From: JAVVEH01 sp032251435
Lineage (GTDB): Bacteria; Verrucomicrobiota; Lentisphaeria; Oligosphaerales; MVZH01
DNA length: 64,000 bases
Assembly: GCA_032251435.1 (NCBI GenBank)
Contig: JAVVEH010000020.1
Coordinates: forward strand, 1 to 64,000
Reading direction: 5' to 3'
Below the pieces are notes generated by a model that worked only from the letters and a program-made list of their open reading frames with translations, made no database searches and was not told the origin of the DNA. Of this stretch, positions 43,163 through 51,777 are shown in pieces. Position 1 is the first letter of the stretch. Each line of letters begins with the position of its first letter. The position numbers were made by a program, and so were the translations under genes.

Positions 43163-44374
43163 TCAGTTCAGAAATCCGGCCAGAAAAAGAGGGATCTTCC
43201 CGGCGGCGGGCGCATCGGCATGGGCAAAGACCAGTTTGCGGTCGATGTCGATGCCTTTGAACTGTTCCCGGCCTTTTCCTTTGCCGCCGACTTCAACCAC
43301 CAGCGGGGGAGTGCCGGGGATCTGTTTGTCGGTCACCAGATAGTCCGGTGTCTTTGCTCCGCGGGTGCTCTTCAGGTAGGCCACCTCGTGCTCGCTTTGG
43401 CGGAGCATTTCCACAAAAAAATCCTCCCTAAGCCCACCGATCGCGTCTTCGGCATCTCTGTACAGCAGCCGACAGGGAGGCGCCATGAGAATCTTCGGTT
43501 CCCGAATGACATTCGTCCCGGCCGGCAGTATGCGGTGAAGAACAAAGGCTTTTTCGAGACAATCGACATACTGCTCAGCCTTGTACTTGGTGATCCCCAA
43601 ATTGCGGGACAGACTCGAATAGTTGATCCCGTCCACGCCGGATCGCCCGACAAAGCGTAGCAACCGGCGGATATGATCCAGCTCGTCCATCCTCAACCTA
43701 GCCACTGACGGGATGTCCCGGGCAATCACCTTTTCAACGATGTTCCGGAGAAACGGCAGGGGTTCCGGCTCCTCCAGCGCGAACGGCAGCAATCCGCCGC
43801 CGGTCAGGTAGCGGTCGAAAAATCTTCCCGCCCGGAGGTGATCGGTGGTCCATTGCCACTGCGCGAGCGTCTCAAGACTGCACACCGGCAGATCAACGCC
43901 CTCCTTGAACGCCAGATATTCGCGGAAACTGAAATTGTGCAGTTCCAGCAATTTCACGCGCCGGGACAAGTCATGTTCGGAAGCCCGCATGGCAAGAGCC
44001 ATCGAACTGGAGAAAAACACCCGGATATCCAGGAAATCGTACAGCCGTTTGAGAAGGCCGTTCGCATTCGCCAGAAAATGAACCTCGTCCAGGAGAAACG
44101 TATGGAATCCATAATGCTCTTTCAGCGAGCAGATCAAATCCCAAAGATCCTCCTCCGGCTCCAACGTGTCGGCGGAAATATAACAGGCCTCGGAATGCGC
44201 AAGGGCATACTGGCGCAGAAGGACAGTCTTGCCGGCGCCCCGCGGGCCGACAATCCCCGTGAAATGCCGACCCTCCGACCCCGCAAGCCGGTCGTACAGA
44301 AAACGGCGACGCGGATGCTTGCTTGCGGCGGCCTTTCCAAGATCATGAAGCTCCAATACCCGGGATAGACTCAT
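43163..44374 (-). CDS. AAA-type ATPase with DUF4143-like C-terminus
   Basis: 403 residues from ATG 44374 with AAAAGGT before it; a further upstream ATG at 44416 is less likely. Walker A IVGPRGAGKTVLLRQ, Walker B HTFLLDEVHFL. FSFREYLAFKEG and LTGGGLLPFALEE are the standard signature of this ATPase group. The C-terminal part (VEMLRQSEHEVAYLKSTRGAKTPDYLV, VVEVGGKGKGREQF) resembles the nuclease-like DUF4143 domain. The role of this very widespread group is not known. It is monocistronic or paired with the small frame at 42995. Confidence 0.88.
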   Translation of the reverse strand: MSLSRVLELHDLGKAAASKHPRRRFLYDRLAGSEGRHFTGIVGPRGAGKTVLLRQYALAHSEACYISADTLEPEEDLWDLICSLKEHYGFHTFLLDEVHFLANANGLLKRLYDFLDIRVFFSSSMALAMRASEHDLSRRVKLLELHNFSFREYLAFKEGVDLPVCSLETLAQWQWTTDHLRAGRFFDRYLTGGGLLPFALEEPEPLPFLRNIVEKVIARDIPSVARLRMDELDHIRRLLRFVGRSGVDGINYSSLSRNLGITKYKAEQYVDCLEKAFVLHRILPAGTNVIREPKILMAPPCRLLYRDAEDAIGGLREDFFVEMLRQSEHEVAYLKSTRGAKTPDYLVTDKQIPGTPPLVVEVGGKGKGREQFKGIDIDRKLVFAHADAPAAGKIPLFLAGFLN

Positions 44375-44510
44375 AGTATACCTTTTTGCAAAACAATTTG
44401 TCAGAAATGATGTCATTCTGTAAAATTATTTGACGAATATACACCAAAAGACACATTCAGCAACCCCCTGTGAAATTGCCGTTTGCCGCCGCAGGCGGCC
44501 TGGAGGCCGG

Positions 44511-45097
44511 TCATTCCCGACCGGTGGCGCAGGCGCCGATGCGACGGGCGCGGATTCCCTTGCCGCCATGGCGGGTGAAGGTTTCGACGGTGCCGACATT
44601 GCCCTCGACGACCCAGTAGTTGAGGTCGCCGCTGCCCAGGTTGTCGGGGTCATTGAGGTTGAACTGCGTCGCCTGCCAGGCGTTGTGTTTGTCGGTCTGG
44701 CGCGGGCCGGCGATTTCGATGTCCAACTGGTCTATGCAGAAGCCGTGCCTGCCGGATACCACGATAGTGTTGGCGCAGCGCTGGGAGCCGACGCGCCCGA
44801 AGCGCGAGGCGTGGTGGCCGAAGGCAAACTGAAGTCCGTTCACGTTGCTGGCGAGATTGAGGTTGTCGCCATCGGTGTGCTCGTTGACGAGGATCCCGGT
44901 GTGATATCCGGCAATCTCCACCGTGATCCAGTCTTTGGTCCCGGGAACGATAATCCTGCCGCGATAGACACCGGCGGGGATGCGCATCCGCCCCCCCCGG
45001 CCGTGACGATGGCGTCAAGACATGCCGAGAAGGCAACGGTGTTGTCCGTCGAATCATCAGCGATAGCGCCATAATCCCGGACGTTGGCAATAACCAT
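44511..45097 (-). pseudogene. Pectate-lyase-like beta-helix protein, frameshifted at a G tract
   Basis: From ATG 45097 the protein begins VIANVRDYGAIADDSTDN and continues to DAIVTAGGG, the typical N-terminus of pectate-lyase-3-like beta-helix proteins. At the G(8) tract (about 44993-45000, C on the plus strand) the frame changes; with one more G it would continue as RMRIPAGVYRGRIIVPG and run to the stop at 44511. The restored protein would be about 195 residues, shorter than usual for the family, so it may also be truncated at the C-terminus. Whether the tract is a real mutation, a phase-variable site or an assembly error is not decidable here. It lies three bases downstream of the GH5-like gene. 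Confidence 0.72.
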
Positions 45098-45099
45098 TG

Positions 45100-46116
45100 T
45101 TATCGTCCGCTCCGTAGATCATCCAATTCGTGCGGATAGAGCAGTGTCCCGTCCGGGTTGAATATGTCATGATGATAGACCGGTGGTTCGCCCTTGTCTT
45201 GGCTCCAACCCCAGGGATAGATGGTCTGGGTCTTCCCGGAGACGAGGCCCCAGTTGATGGCGCCGGCGCAATGTTTGCGGAAAACCGGAAGGCAGTCGGC
45301 GAATGTCGAGCCATGCCCCCGCGCCAGCCACTCGGTGCAGATGAGCGGGCGGCCAGTCGCCGCGCATGTCTCTATCCGCTTCAGAAGGCCTTTTTCCGGC
45401 GCCATGTAGGCATGAAAGGTCACGATGTCGGAAAGATCCAGGATGCATGCGTTCAAATCTTCCCGGTCCACCCAGCCGTCCTCGGCCATATCCAGCCAGA
45501 CACCCGCCGTCAGCGGCTGTGTCAGGCCTTCAACATCGCGCGCCCATCCGAAAACCGCTTTCAGCAGCGGCATGGAGTTGATGGGGCGGCGGGCGCCTGT
45601 GATGGGGTCTCCGACGGAATTTGTCGGCTCGTTGTAGAGATCCCAGACCGCGACGCGCGGATCCGCTTTGAACCGCTCCAGCAGTTCCTTGACATAGCGC
45701 TCCAATCGTGGCCATTGCGAGGGATCCTCGACAATCCTGTAACCGGGCGACTGCACCCACCCCGAGTTGTGCGTGTAGGGTTTCGGAGCCGGCTGCGGCC
45801 CCAGGGCGAATTCGCTGTTCCAGCAATCGTCGAAAATGCAGAACATCGTCCTGATGCCCTTGCTGTCGGCAATCGACAGATAGCGCTCGACGCGCGCAAT
45901 AAACCCATCCCGGTCATGCTCCCACAAAAGATCGTGCAGATAGACGCGCATGATGTTCATGCCGATCCCTTGCGCATATCCAAGCTCGCGCTCGATGGTC
46001 ACGGGGTCGAAGGTCTCCGCCTGCCACATCTCCAACTGGTTGATCGCCGTGCTGGGCGTGAAGTTCGCCCCGAACAACCACGGTTGCTGCCTGGCCCAGT
46101 TGTTTGCCTGCTCCAT
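45100..46116 (-). CDS. GH5-like (clan A) glycoside hydrolase
   Basis: 338 residues from ATG 46116, preceded by GGAG at suitable spacing. It has a TIM-barrel pattern with LGYAQGIGMNIMRVYLHDLLW, acid/base Glu in VAVWDLYNEPTN and nucleophile Glu in PLICTEWLARG. Family 5 or a neighbouring clan A family is likely; a mannanase-like or cellulase-like activity is possible. No signal peptide. It is followed after three bases by the broken pectate-lyase-like gene, consistent with a plant or algal polysaccharide use operon. Confidence 0.8.
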   Translation of the reverse strand: MEQANNWARQQPWLFGANFTPSTAINQLEMWQAETFDPVTIERELGYAQGIGMNIMRVYLHDLLWEHDRDGFIARVERYLSIADSKGIRTMFCIFDDCWNSEFALGPQPAPKPYTHNSGWVQSPGYRIVEDPSQWPRLERYVKELLERFKADPRVAVWDLYNEPTNSVGDPITGARRPINSMPLLKAVFGWARDVEGLTQPLTAGVWLDMAEDGWVDREDLNACILDLSDIVTFHAYMAPEKGLLKRIETCAATGRPLICTEWLARGHGSTFADCLPVFRKHCAGAINWGLVSGKTQTIYPWGWSQDKGEPPVYHHDIFNPDGTLLYPHELDDLRSGR

Positions 46117-46276
46117 CGTCCATCTCCGCATGATGACCCCCTGTATGCCTTTTCACCATTGACGATTCCACGACCATGACAAACCCCGTTCCCGGGACAC
46201 GGAAAAGCGGGTCAGCCTCCGATTTGTTTTTAACGTTCTTTCCGCTAAAAATATTTTCACCTTGTCCGATTCGTTT

Positions 46277-46447
46277 TCACGAGTGTTTATTCGTTTTTAA
46301 TCTTGCAGCCATCTTACTTCGGGCGCTGTCCAGTGGTGAAACTGTCAGCGGCCCCAGCTGTTCGGCTATCGCGGACAGAGAATATCGGCCTCGGCAAATG
46401 ACATGAGTGCAGGCACTGAGACATTCGATGCGTAAAGGTCTTGGCAT
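46277..46447 (-). pseudogene. RAYT (REP-associated tyrosine transposase) remnant
   Basis: The frame reads MPRPLRIECLSACTHVICRGR, the N-terminus of RAYT transposases. It then jumps to RYSLSAIAEQLGPLTVS, like the C-terminal helix-turn-helix of the same family. The central HUH and Tyr domain is missing, so it is an internal-deletion relic. Compare the intact RAYT at 62411. Confidence 0.6.
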
Positions 46448-46957
46448 AGCAAAGGACTGCTGTTGCTTCATGAATCGTTGAAAGCAATGTAGAAGTTCAG
46501 ATTATAAAAGCAAATCGGTGGATTGACCCGCCTTTACGAATGGGAGACGACTGATATACCAGCAAAAGATTCTGAATAATTATTCGTGTGATTTGCGTCC
46601 TTAGTAGTTAAATTTTTTATGGCTTGTCCAATTGCGGAATCCGCTGTAAAACAAGGCGCGCCGGGGTGATCTTCGGCTGCCCAAGCCTGTCGGTTTATGA
46701 GAGTTTAATTTTAAGAAGCGGCTGCTGAGGGACTGGTATTCGCTGCTGTTCGTAACCAGCCACAGGACCTGGCTTTCGGCAAATGTAAGACGACCTTGTT
46801 CTAACGGGCCGCATTCTCAGACACCCTAGACGGCTGGAAAAACCTTGAATAACGCGAATGTCGCATTGTATTTGACATACCTTCATCAGCGAACTATGTT
46901 CAGCGAAGGTTTTGTAGAAGTAATTTCCTATTCTTTAACAATCAAAAAGGATTGATA
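46448..46957. other. Gene-free region upstream of PEP-CTERM gene
   Basis: About 500 bp without a supportable gene. It must contain the promoter of 46958; the AAAAAGG just before that start is its ribosome site. No repeats found beyond the RAYT remnant. Confidence 0.4.
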
Positions 46958-47551
46958 ATGAGAGTATCGCTAATTTTATTCGTGTTGGTGTGCCCATTTT
47001 TTGCCTTTGCCGGGTTGACTAATGGTGGTTTCGAAAATGACGAAGGCTGGACTTTTTTCAGTAATTCCGACATTACCGGTACTTATGTTGAATCATGGAG
47101 TAGCGAAGGTGTGCGTAGTTATCAATTTTATCGCAACACAGGCTCCTCCTCGTCGAATTATTTGGGCCAGATTACCCAAGCTGTAGACTTGACCTTTGCA
47201 ACAGGTATAATATTTGATTGTCAGGATATCGGCATAGACGGGCTGCTTCTGCAATTTCTCGTCGACGACCAACTCGTGGACGAATATACAAACAATGGGC
47301 ACAACGACGGTGGCACCAGTTGGGGATCAACCGCCGAGAATCTGGATATTGGCATACAATTTAATCAACAATATGCCGGTACGCATGATCTGACGATACG
47401 TATGCAGGAGATCTCTAACTACAGCCCCGCCGACCCCAAAATCTACCGGATTGATAATGTTCGTCTTGTTCTAGCTCCTGAACCGACTTCCCTTGCCCTG
47501 CTTGCTCTCGGTATCGCTTCTCTTAAAAATAGGGGCCGGTCTCGGAAATAG
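46958..47551 (+). CDS. PEP-CTERM sorted extracellular protein
   Basis: 197 residues from ATG 46958 (AAGG seven bases before). Signal peptide VSLILFVLVCPFFAFA. The body starts GLTNGGFENDEGWTFFS and is beta-sandwich-like, resembling carbohydrate-binding or discoidin-type extracellular domains; it is low in Lys and rich in Asn, Ser, Thr and Gly. The C-terminus is the PEP-CTERM signal: PEPTSLALLALGIASL followed by KNRGRSRK. Different in sequence from the PEP-CTERM protein at 39360. Extracellular matrix or surface display is the family role. Confidence 0.85.
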   Translation: MRVSLILFVLVCPFFAFAGLTNGGFENDEGWTFFSNSDITGTYVESWSSEGVRSYQFYRNTGSSSSNYLGQITQAVDLTFATGIIFDCQDIGIDGLLLQFLVDDQLVDEYTNNGHNDGGTSWGSTAENLDIGIQFNQQYAGTHDLTIRMQEISNYSPADPKIYRIDNVRLVLAPEPTSLALLALGIASLKNRGRSRK

Positions 47552-47584
47552 GGTTAAAATACAGGTTGCTTTTCCTTGCGCGTT

Positions 47585-48745
47585 TCACCCGAGCACTGAA
47601 TCCCGGTAGGCGGTCATGTCCAGAACGCTGCCTGCTGTTCTGGCCTCTTCCAAGCCGAGAGAGGTCAAGGACGCTCTGATTCCGTCTTCCAGTGTGGTCG
47701 GCATGGGTTTGCCCCGCAGCATACAGTCGACAATATCCTGAGCCATGGGGATTTCCGCTCCGCCATGGTCATCCCCTTCGATGGGGCGGACGGATTCGGT
47801 CTTGGGATCCCAGCCCGCCGGGGTATACTCGATCCGTCCTGTCAGAACGTCCGCCCGGATGGAGCCGCGGGTGCCAGCCATGTAGAACCGCCGTTCAAGC
47901 TGAGGGCTGTGCATGCAGAAGTGGAACGACACGCGGGCGCCGTTTTCCAGTTCCATGATGGCCACCTGGTTGTCAATCGTGTCTTTATCATCGCTGAATG
48001 GCGTGATATTTTCTTCTTCACCCACGGCAAATCCGGTGGCCAGACCCCGGTCATAATACTTGTACCCTTCTTTCCCGACGGGATACAGGTCGTTGTAGGC
48101 GGCATTTTCTTTTTTGAAGAAGCTGAGTCCGCCGAAACTAGCCACCCGGGCAGGCAGACTGCCCGTCAGCCAGTGCATGATATCCATGTCATGACAGCAT
48201 TTTTCGACAATCATCGGGCCACCCCATTTCGTGTGGCGCCGCCAGTTGCCCTGCATGGCCGCTCCATGGAATGGAGCCAGAGTTTCGTTGAACTCCATGC
48301 TGATCAAGTCGCCCAGGCGTCCCTCGTCAATCCATTGCTTCATGGTGCGGTAGAAGGCCGAATAGCGCAGGACGAAGCCCACGACAAACTCCTTGTCCGG
48401 ATTCCGGCGCCGGGCTTTCAGCATATCCAGGCACTGGTCTTTAGTGGTGGCGATGGGTTTTTCGCAAAAGACATGCTTGCCGGCATCCAGTGCCGCGATC
48501 GCATGATCCCGGTGACAGGCATTGAACGATCCGATAAAAATCCAGTCCAGTTCTTCAATGCCGACCAGTTCGTCTACACTGTCGCAGACACGGATTTTCG
48601 GGTTTTCCGAAGTCACCCGGCTGACCGCTTTGTCGGATATATCATAGAAGGCGTCAATCTGAATGTCTTCCGGGGCCAATTTAAGAACATTTTTCAAAAC
48701 ATGGTCAATCCGCCGTCCGTATCCAATCACACCGATATGTTTCAT
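47585..48745 (-). CDS. Gfo/Idh/MocA-family oxidoreductase
   Basis: 386 residues from ATG 48745, with AGGA eight bases upstream. Rossmann motif IGVIGYGRRIDHV; nucleotide-contact motif FCEKPIATTKDQ with the conserved EKP; the catalytic region contains VEKCCHDMDIMHWL (His/Asp). These enzymes oxidise or reduce sugars and inositols, or act on glycosidic bonds by an oxidative route, with NAD(P). A GH31 gene lies on the same strand just upstream (337 bp). It is likely part of sugar use. Confidence 0.9.
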   Translation of the reverse strand: MKHIGVIGYGRRIDHVLKNVLKLAPEDIQIDAFYDISDKAVSRVTSENPKIRVCDSVDELVGIEELDWIFIGSFNACHRDHAIAALDAGKHVFCEKPIATTKDQCLDMLKARRRNPDKEFVVGFVLRYSAFYRTMKQWIDEGRLGDLISMEFNETLAPFHGAAMQGNWRRHTKWGGPMIVEKCCHDMDIMHWLTGSLPARVASFGGLSFFKKENAAYNDLYPVGKEGYKYYDRGLATGFAVGEEENITPFSDDKDTIDNQVAIMELENGARVSFHFCMHSPQLERRFYMAGTRGSIRADVLTGRIEYTPAGWDPKTESVRPIEGDDHGGAEIPMAQDIVDCMLRGKPMPTTLEDGIRASLTSLGLEEARTAGSVLDMTAYRDSVLG

Positions 48746-48857
48746 CACACGATTCCTGATTTTGCTTCAGATTGTGTCAAAAGTTTCCACAAAATTTAAT
48801 TTTAACTGTTTAATTAAGAGCTTGTTGTTGCGCAAGACTCGCTCTACCTGTTTTTCG

Positions 48858-49045
48858 ACAGAAATATTTGGGACAAAAAAATGAAGACCAAGGACAGAAT
48901 CATTGTCGACAGAATCATAGAAAATCCGACAAGGGGAAAAATTGCGTACAATCATTCACCAACTAAATATCGTCACGCAATAAGTATTAGATTTTCTATG
49001 CACCGTCTTTCTTTAAAAAATGATTATGTCGACCATGATTCTGTC
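48858..49045. repeat. Simple-sequence dispersed repeats (GACAGAATCAT type)
   Basis: CAGAAATATTTGGGACA (48858) is followed by two GACAGAATCAT units near 48893 and 48908. Their reverse complement occurs near 49031 (ATGATTCTGTC). Related sequences lie at 51273-51352 and 53155-53185. No gene: the region 48746-49084 holds only these repeats. Confidence 0.6.
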
Positions 49046-49084
49046 ATTACTTTGTTCCTTTATTCCAATCCTTCTGCCTTCATG

Positions 49085-51076
49085 CTAAACGTTTAACGTG
49101 ATCGGGGAATCGCCACGGATAAAGGCGGGAATCTGTTCCAGCGGGGCCTGCACATCCAGGGTCACGCCGCCGACGTGTTCCTCACCGGTCCAGGCGTTCC
49201 GCCAAGTCGTCCCTGCCGGCAGGTAGACCGCGCGGACGCGCTGACCATCCGTGACCACGGGGGCGACCAGAATGTCTGAACCGAACATGTAGGCGTCTTC
49301 CACCTCCCAAGCCTGTTTATCATCCGGGAAGTCAACAAACAGCGGGCGCATGGGGGGCAACCCGGTTTTCTCCGCTAGTTTCATCTGCCCCATGATATAC
49401 GGGCGGAGTTTTTCGCGCAGCCGGATGTAGTCGGATAGGATGTCGCAGGCCGCTTCGCCGTAACTCCAGACTTCATTGGGCACACCGGGGTGGTTTGGAT
49501 CCGCCTTGCCTTCATCGGCATCCAGCTTGGGGGCGGAATCTTTGCGTACCCCATGAATGCGCATGACCGGACAAAACGTTCCATACTGGAACCAGCGGAT
49601 CAACAGTTCGCGATAGTTTTCACTGGAGATGTCGCCACCGTGAAACCCGCCGATATCCGTGTTCCACACGGGAATGCCGCTCATGGCGATATTCAACCCC
49701 CCGGCGATCTGCCGCCGCAGGGAATCCCAGGTCGAGGGGATGTCCGCCGACCAGACGGCGGCGCCATAGCGCTGACTGCCCACCCAGGCGGACCTGCCCA
49801 GCATCATCGGGGCCTCTTCACCCACGGATTTCAAGCCTTCGTAAAACGCCTGATAGTGACAATGGGGGTACATGCCCGTGACTTCCCGGCCCGTTCCCAG
49901 ATAGAACCGGGTATTATCCGGTTGCAGGGGAATGAGTTCCGGTTCCATGGTGTCCAGCCAGAAGAGGCGGATCCCGTTGTCCACATAGCCCTTGACAATC
50001 TGCTCCCAGATATATTTCCGCCCGCCGGGGTGGGTCGCGTCGTAGAAAGCTTCCACCGAATCCCCGTCCTGATGCGAGATGCCGCGTTCGTTCTGCAATA
50101 GCAACCCGTGTTCTTTCATCGGGGCGTAATTTTTGCTGGCGATATTCACCGTCGGCCAGACCGAGACCATGCATTTCATGCCCATGGATTCGAGTTCTTC
50201 AACCATGGCTTTGGGATCCGGCCAGCAGTCGGGATCGAAACTCCAGTCGCCCATGGTCGCCCAGTGATGAAAGTCGATGATCATGACCGACACAGGCAGC
50301 TTGCGGCGATGGTATTCCCGGGCCACTTCCAGTAACTCTTTCTGGGTTTTGTAGCGCAGTTTACACTGCCAGAAACCTGATCCCCATTCGGGAAATTTAG
50401 ATGGTTTGCCCGTGACTTCCGCATAGCGTTCGAGGATAGCCGCGGGAGATTCATCCACCACGACATAGTAATCGATCTGATAGCCCTGCTCCATGGTCCA
50501 GCGGGTATCATTGCGTCCCAGCGCGACCCGGCCAAGGCCTGGGTTGTTCCATAGAAAGCCGTAGCCTTTATTGGAGACCATGAAGGGGATGGACACCTCG
50601 GAATTGCGGTGCATGAGGTCCATGGTGCAGCCCTTCTGGTCGAGAAATCCGTGCTGACGCTGGCCCAGGCCATAGAATTTTTCATCGTCGTGGGCGTAAA
50701 AACGCTGATCGATGGTCCAGGAACCGCGGTCGGGCACGAAGGTCCGGGCCCAGTGTTCGGCAGTGGTCTTGCGCTGTTCCTGAAGGACGACTTCGCCATC
50801 GGATGTGCGCTGGAAAGTCAGCAATCCCATGCGCGGGATGGTCAGCGTCACCGTGATTTCACCATTAACCAGGGTGATGCCGGTATCTTCCACATTAACC
50901 TGAGCCCCATCGGGCGTGGGAGGATTGTCCAACAATCCCTGGGGCATATCCCGGAAACCGGATTCCCGGGTGACGCGGACCCGCACACCGTTTTTTCCCC
51001 AGGGGGTCACCCAGATGATTTCGTTGTTTTTGTTATAGGCAAACCCGTCTTCTTTAAGTGTGGTAAATTCTTTCAT
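49085..51076 (-). CDS. GH31 alpha-glycosidase (alpha-xylosidase-like)
   Basis: 663 residues, no signal peptide. The N-terminal beta-sandwich contains FYGLGQRQHG. The barrel has the nucleophile Asp in IRLFWLDTMEPEL and the acid/base region AAVWSADIPSTWDSL; IPVWNTDIGGF and MRIHG follow. Then the GSDILVAPVV and AGTTWRNAWTG beta-sandwich ends the protein. Specificity for alpha-xylosides or alpha-glucosides is inferred from overall resemblance. The downstream Gfo/Idh/MocA oxidoreductase may act on the product. Confidence 0.92.
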   Translation of the reverse strand: MKEFTTLKEDGFAYNKNNEIIWVTPWGKNGVRVRVTRESGFRDMPQGLLDNPPTPDGAQVNVEDTGITLVNGEITVTLTIPRMGLLTFQRTSDGEVVLQEQRKTTAEHWARTFVPDRGSWTIDQRFYAHDDEKFYGLGQRQHGFLDQKGCTMDLMHRNSEVSIPFMVSNKGYGFLWNNPGLGRVALGRNDTRWTMEQGYQIDYYVVVDESPAAILERYAEVTGKPSKFPEWGSGFWQCKLRYKTQKELLEVAREYHRRKLPVSVMIIDFHHWATMGDWSFDPDCWPDPKAMVEELESMGMKCMVSVWPTVNIASKNYAPMKEHGLLLQNERGISHQDGDSVEAFYDATHPGGRKYIWEQIVKGYVDNGIRLFWLDTMEPELIPLQPDNTRFYLGTGREVTGMYPHCHYQAFYEGLKSVGEEAPMMLGRSAWVGSQRYGAAVWSADIPSTWDSLRRQIAGGLNIAMSGIPVWNTDIGGFHGGDISSENYRELLIRWFQYGTFCPVMRIHGVRKDSAPKLDADEGKADPNHPGVPNEVWSYGEAACDILSDYIRLREKLRPYIMGQMKLAEKTGLPPMRPLFVDFPDDKQAWEVEDAYMFGSDILVAPVVTDGQRVRAVYLPAGTTWRNAWTGEEHVGGVTLDVQAPLEQIPAFIRGDSPITLNV

Positions 51077-51272
51077 GTGTCCGCTTTATTAGTTAATCGA
51101 TAATAGACGAATACGGTGTATTGGCCAGTCAGTATTGAAGAGGGTCACGCCATGCGCGAACGTGATAATTACTGGCGCGAGTTTCGAGCGTCCAGTGCAT
51201 TAAGTGGTTACCAGATATGTCGGGTGTCTTTCATTCCTGCCGGCACGCCGCACCGGAGGAAAACTATTTTTT

Positions 51273-51352
51273 CGACAGAATGATGGTCGACAGAATGATT
51301 TTTCCTTTTGGGCTTCTCTTAAATGATTTTGTCGATAAATGATTCTGTCTAA
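51273..51352. repeat. GACAGAATGAT-type repeats
   Basis: GACAGAATGAT occurs twice (near 51274 and 51290). ATGATTTTGTCGATAAATGA and ATGATTCTGTC follow near 51323. Same type as at 48858-49045. Confidence 0.6.
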
Positions 51353-51510
51353 TGTTCTTGTTTTAAATCCCCATCTGAGGGTAACCAAGCCATAATTTAC
51401 CGCGCTTCCATTACTTTTCTTCCCGGAAAACGATTGAAGTGGTGCGATTTTTGCCGTCACGCGTTTGAGGCAAGAGCAGGGATATGCTCTTATCCGGTGT
51501 AGCGCTTGTG

Positions 51511-51528
51511 CGAGGTTTGGAAACCTCG
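51511..51528. repeat. Perfect short palindrome
   Basis: CGAGGTTT (51511-51518) and AAACCTCG (51521-51528) are perfectly complementary with a GG loop. No T run follows, so a terminator is unlikely. It lies just before repeat copy B. Confidence 0.6.
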
Positions 51529-51581
51529 TTCCGAACAGGAAGAGATAAGGTCACTTATTTTGCAACCATGTTCGACTGCTC

Positions 51582-51740
51582 AACACGGACCCGCCTGCAC
51601 CTGTCCGCATTGTTTGCGTGAAGTCGTGCAAACTTCAAGCGCTACAGGCGGGTCGCTTGCAGCGAGAGCGCAAGCGATGTAGGCGGGTCCGTGTTAGTTG
51701 GCCGGACATCGTCGGCTGGTGGAACAACGATGATTGGCCG
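51582..51740. repeat. Dispersed palindromic repeat, copy B
   Basis: Arms AACACGGACCCGCCT (51582-51596) and AGGCGGGTCCGTGTT (51681-51695) are perfect 15-bp inverted repeats around an 84-bp core. The core is inverted with respect to copy A at 150-294 while the right flank (51681-51740) matches in the same direction. Confidence 0.75.
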
Positions 51741-51777
51741 GGTTTTCGCGAAGGTCACGGGGAAGGCGTGGCTCCGT

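Larger units (their letters stand above)
51077..51777. other. Repeat-rich intergenic region
   Basis: About 700 bp without a gene. It holds GACAGAATGAT-type repeats (51273-51352), a CGAGGTTT/AAACCTCG hairpin (51511-51528) and dispersed repeat copy B (51582-51740). Confidence 0.6.

Noticed and set aside
41954..43660. 568-residue plus-strand frame
   Set aside because: It overlaps the ArsB/NhaD-like transporter in another frame and then the ATPase on the opposite strand; no homology is visible.
51511..51528. Intrinsic terminator
   Set aside because: A perfect palindrome but only a two-base loop and no following T run.
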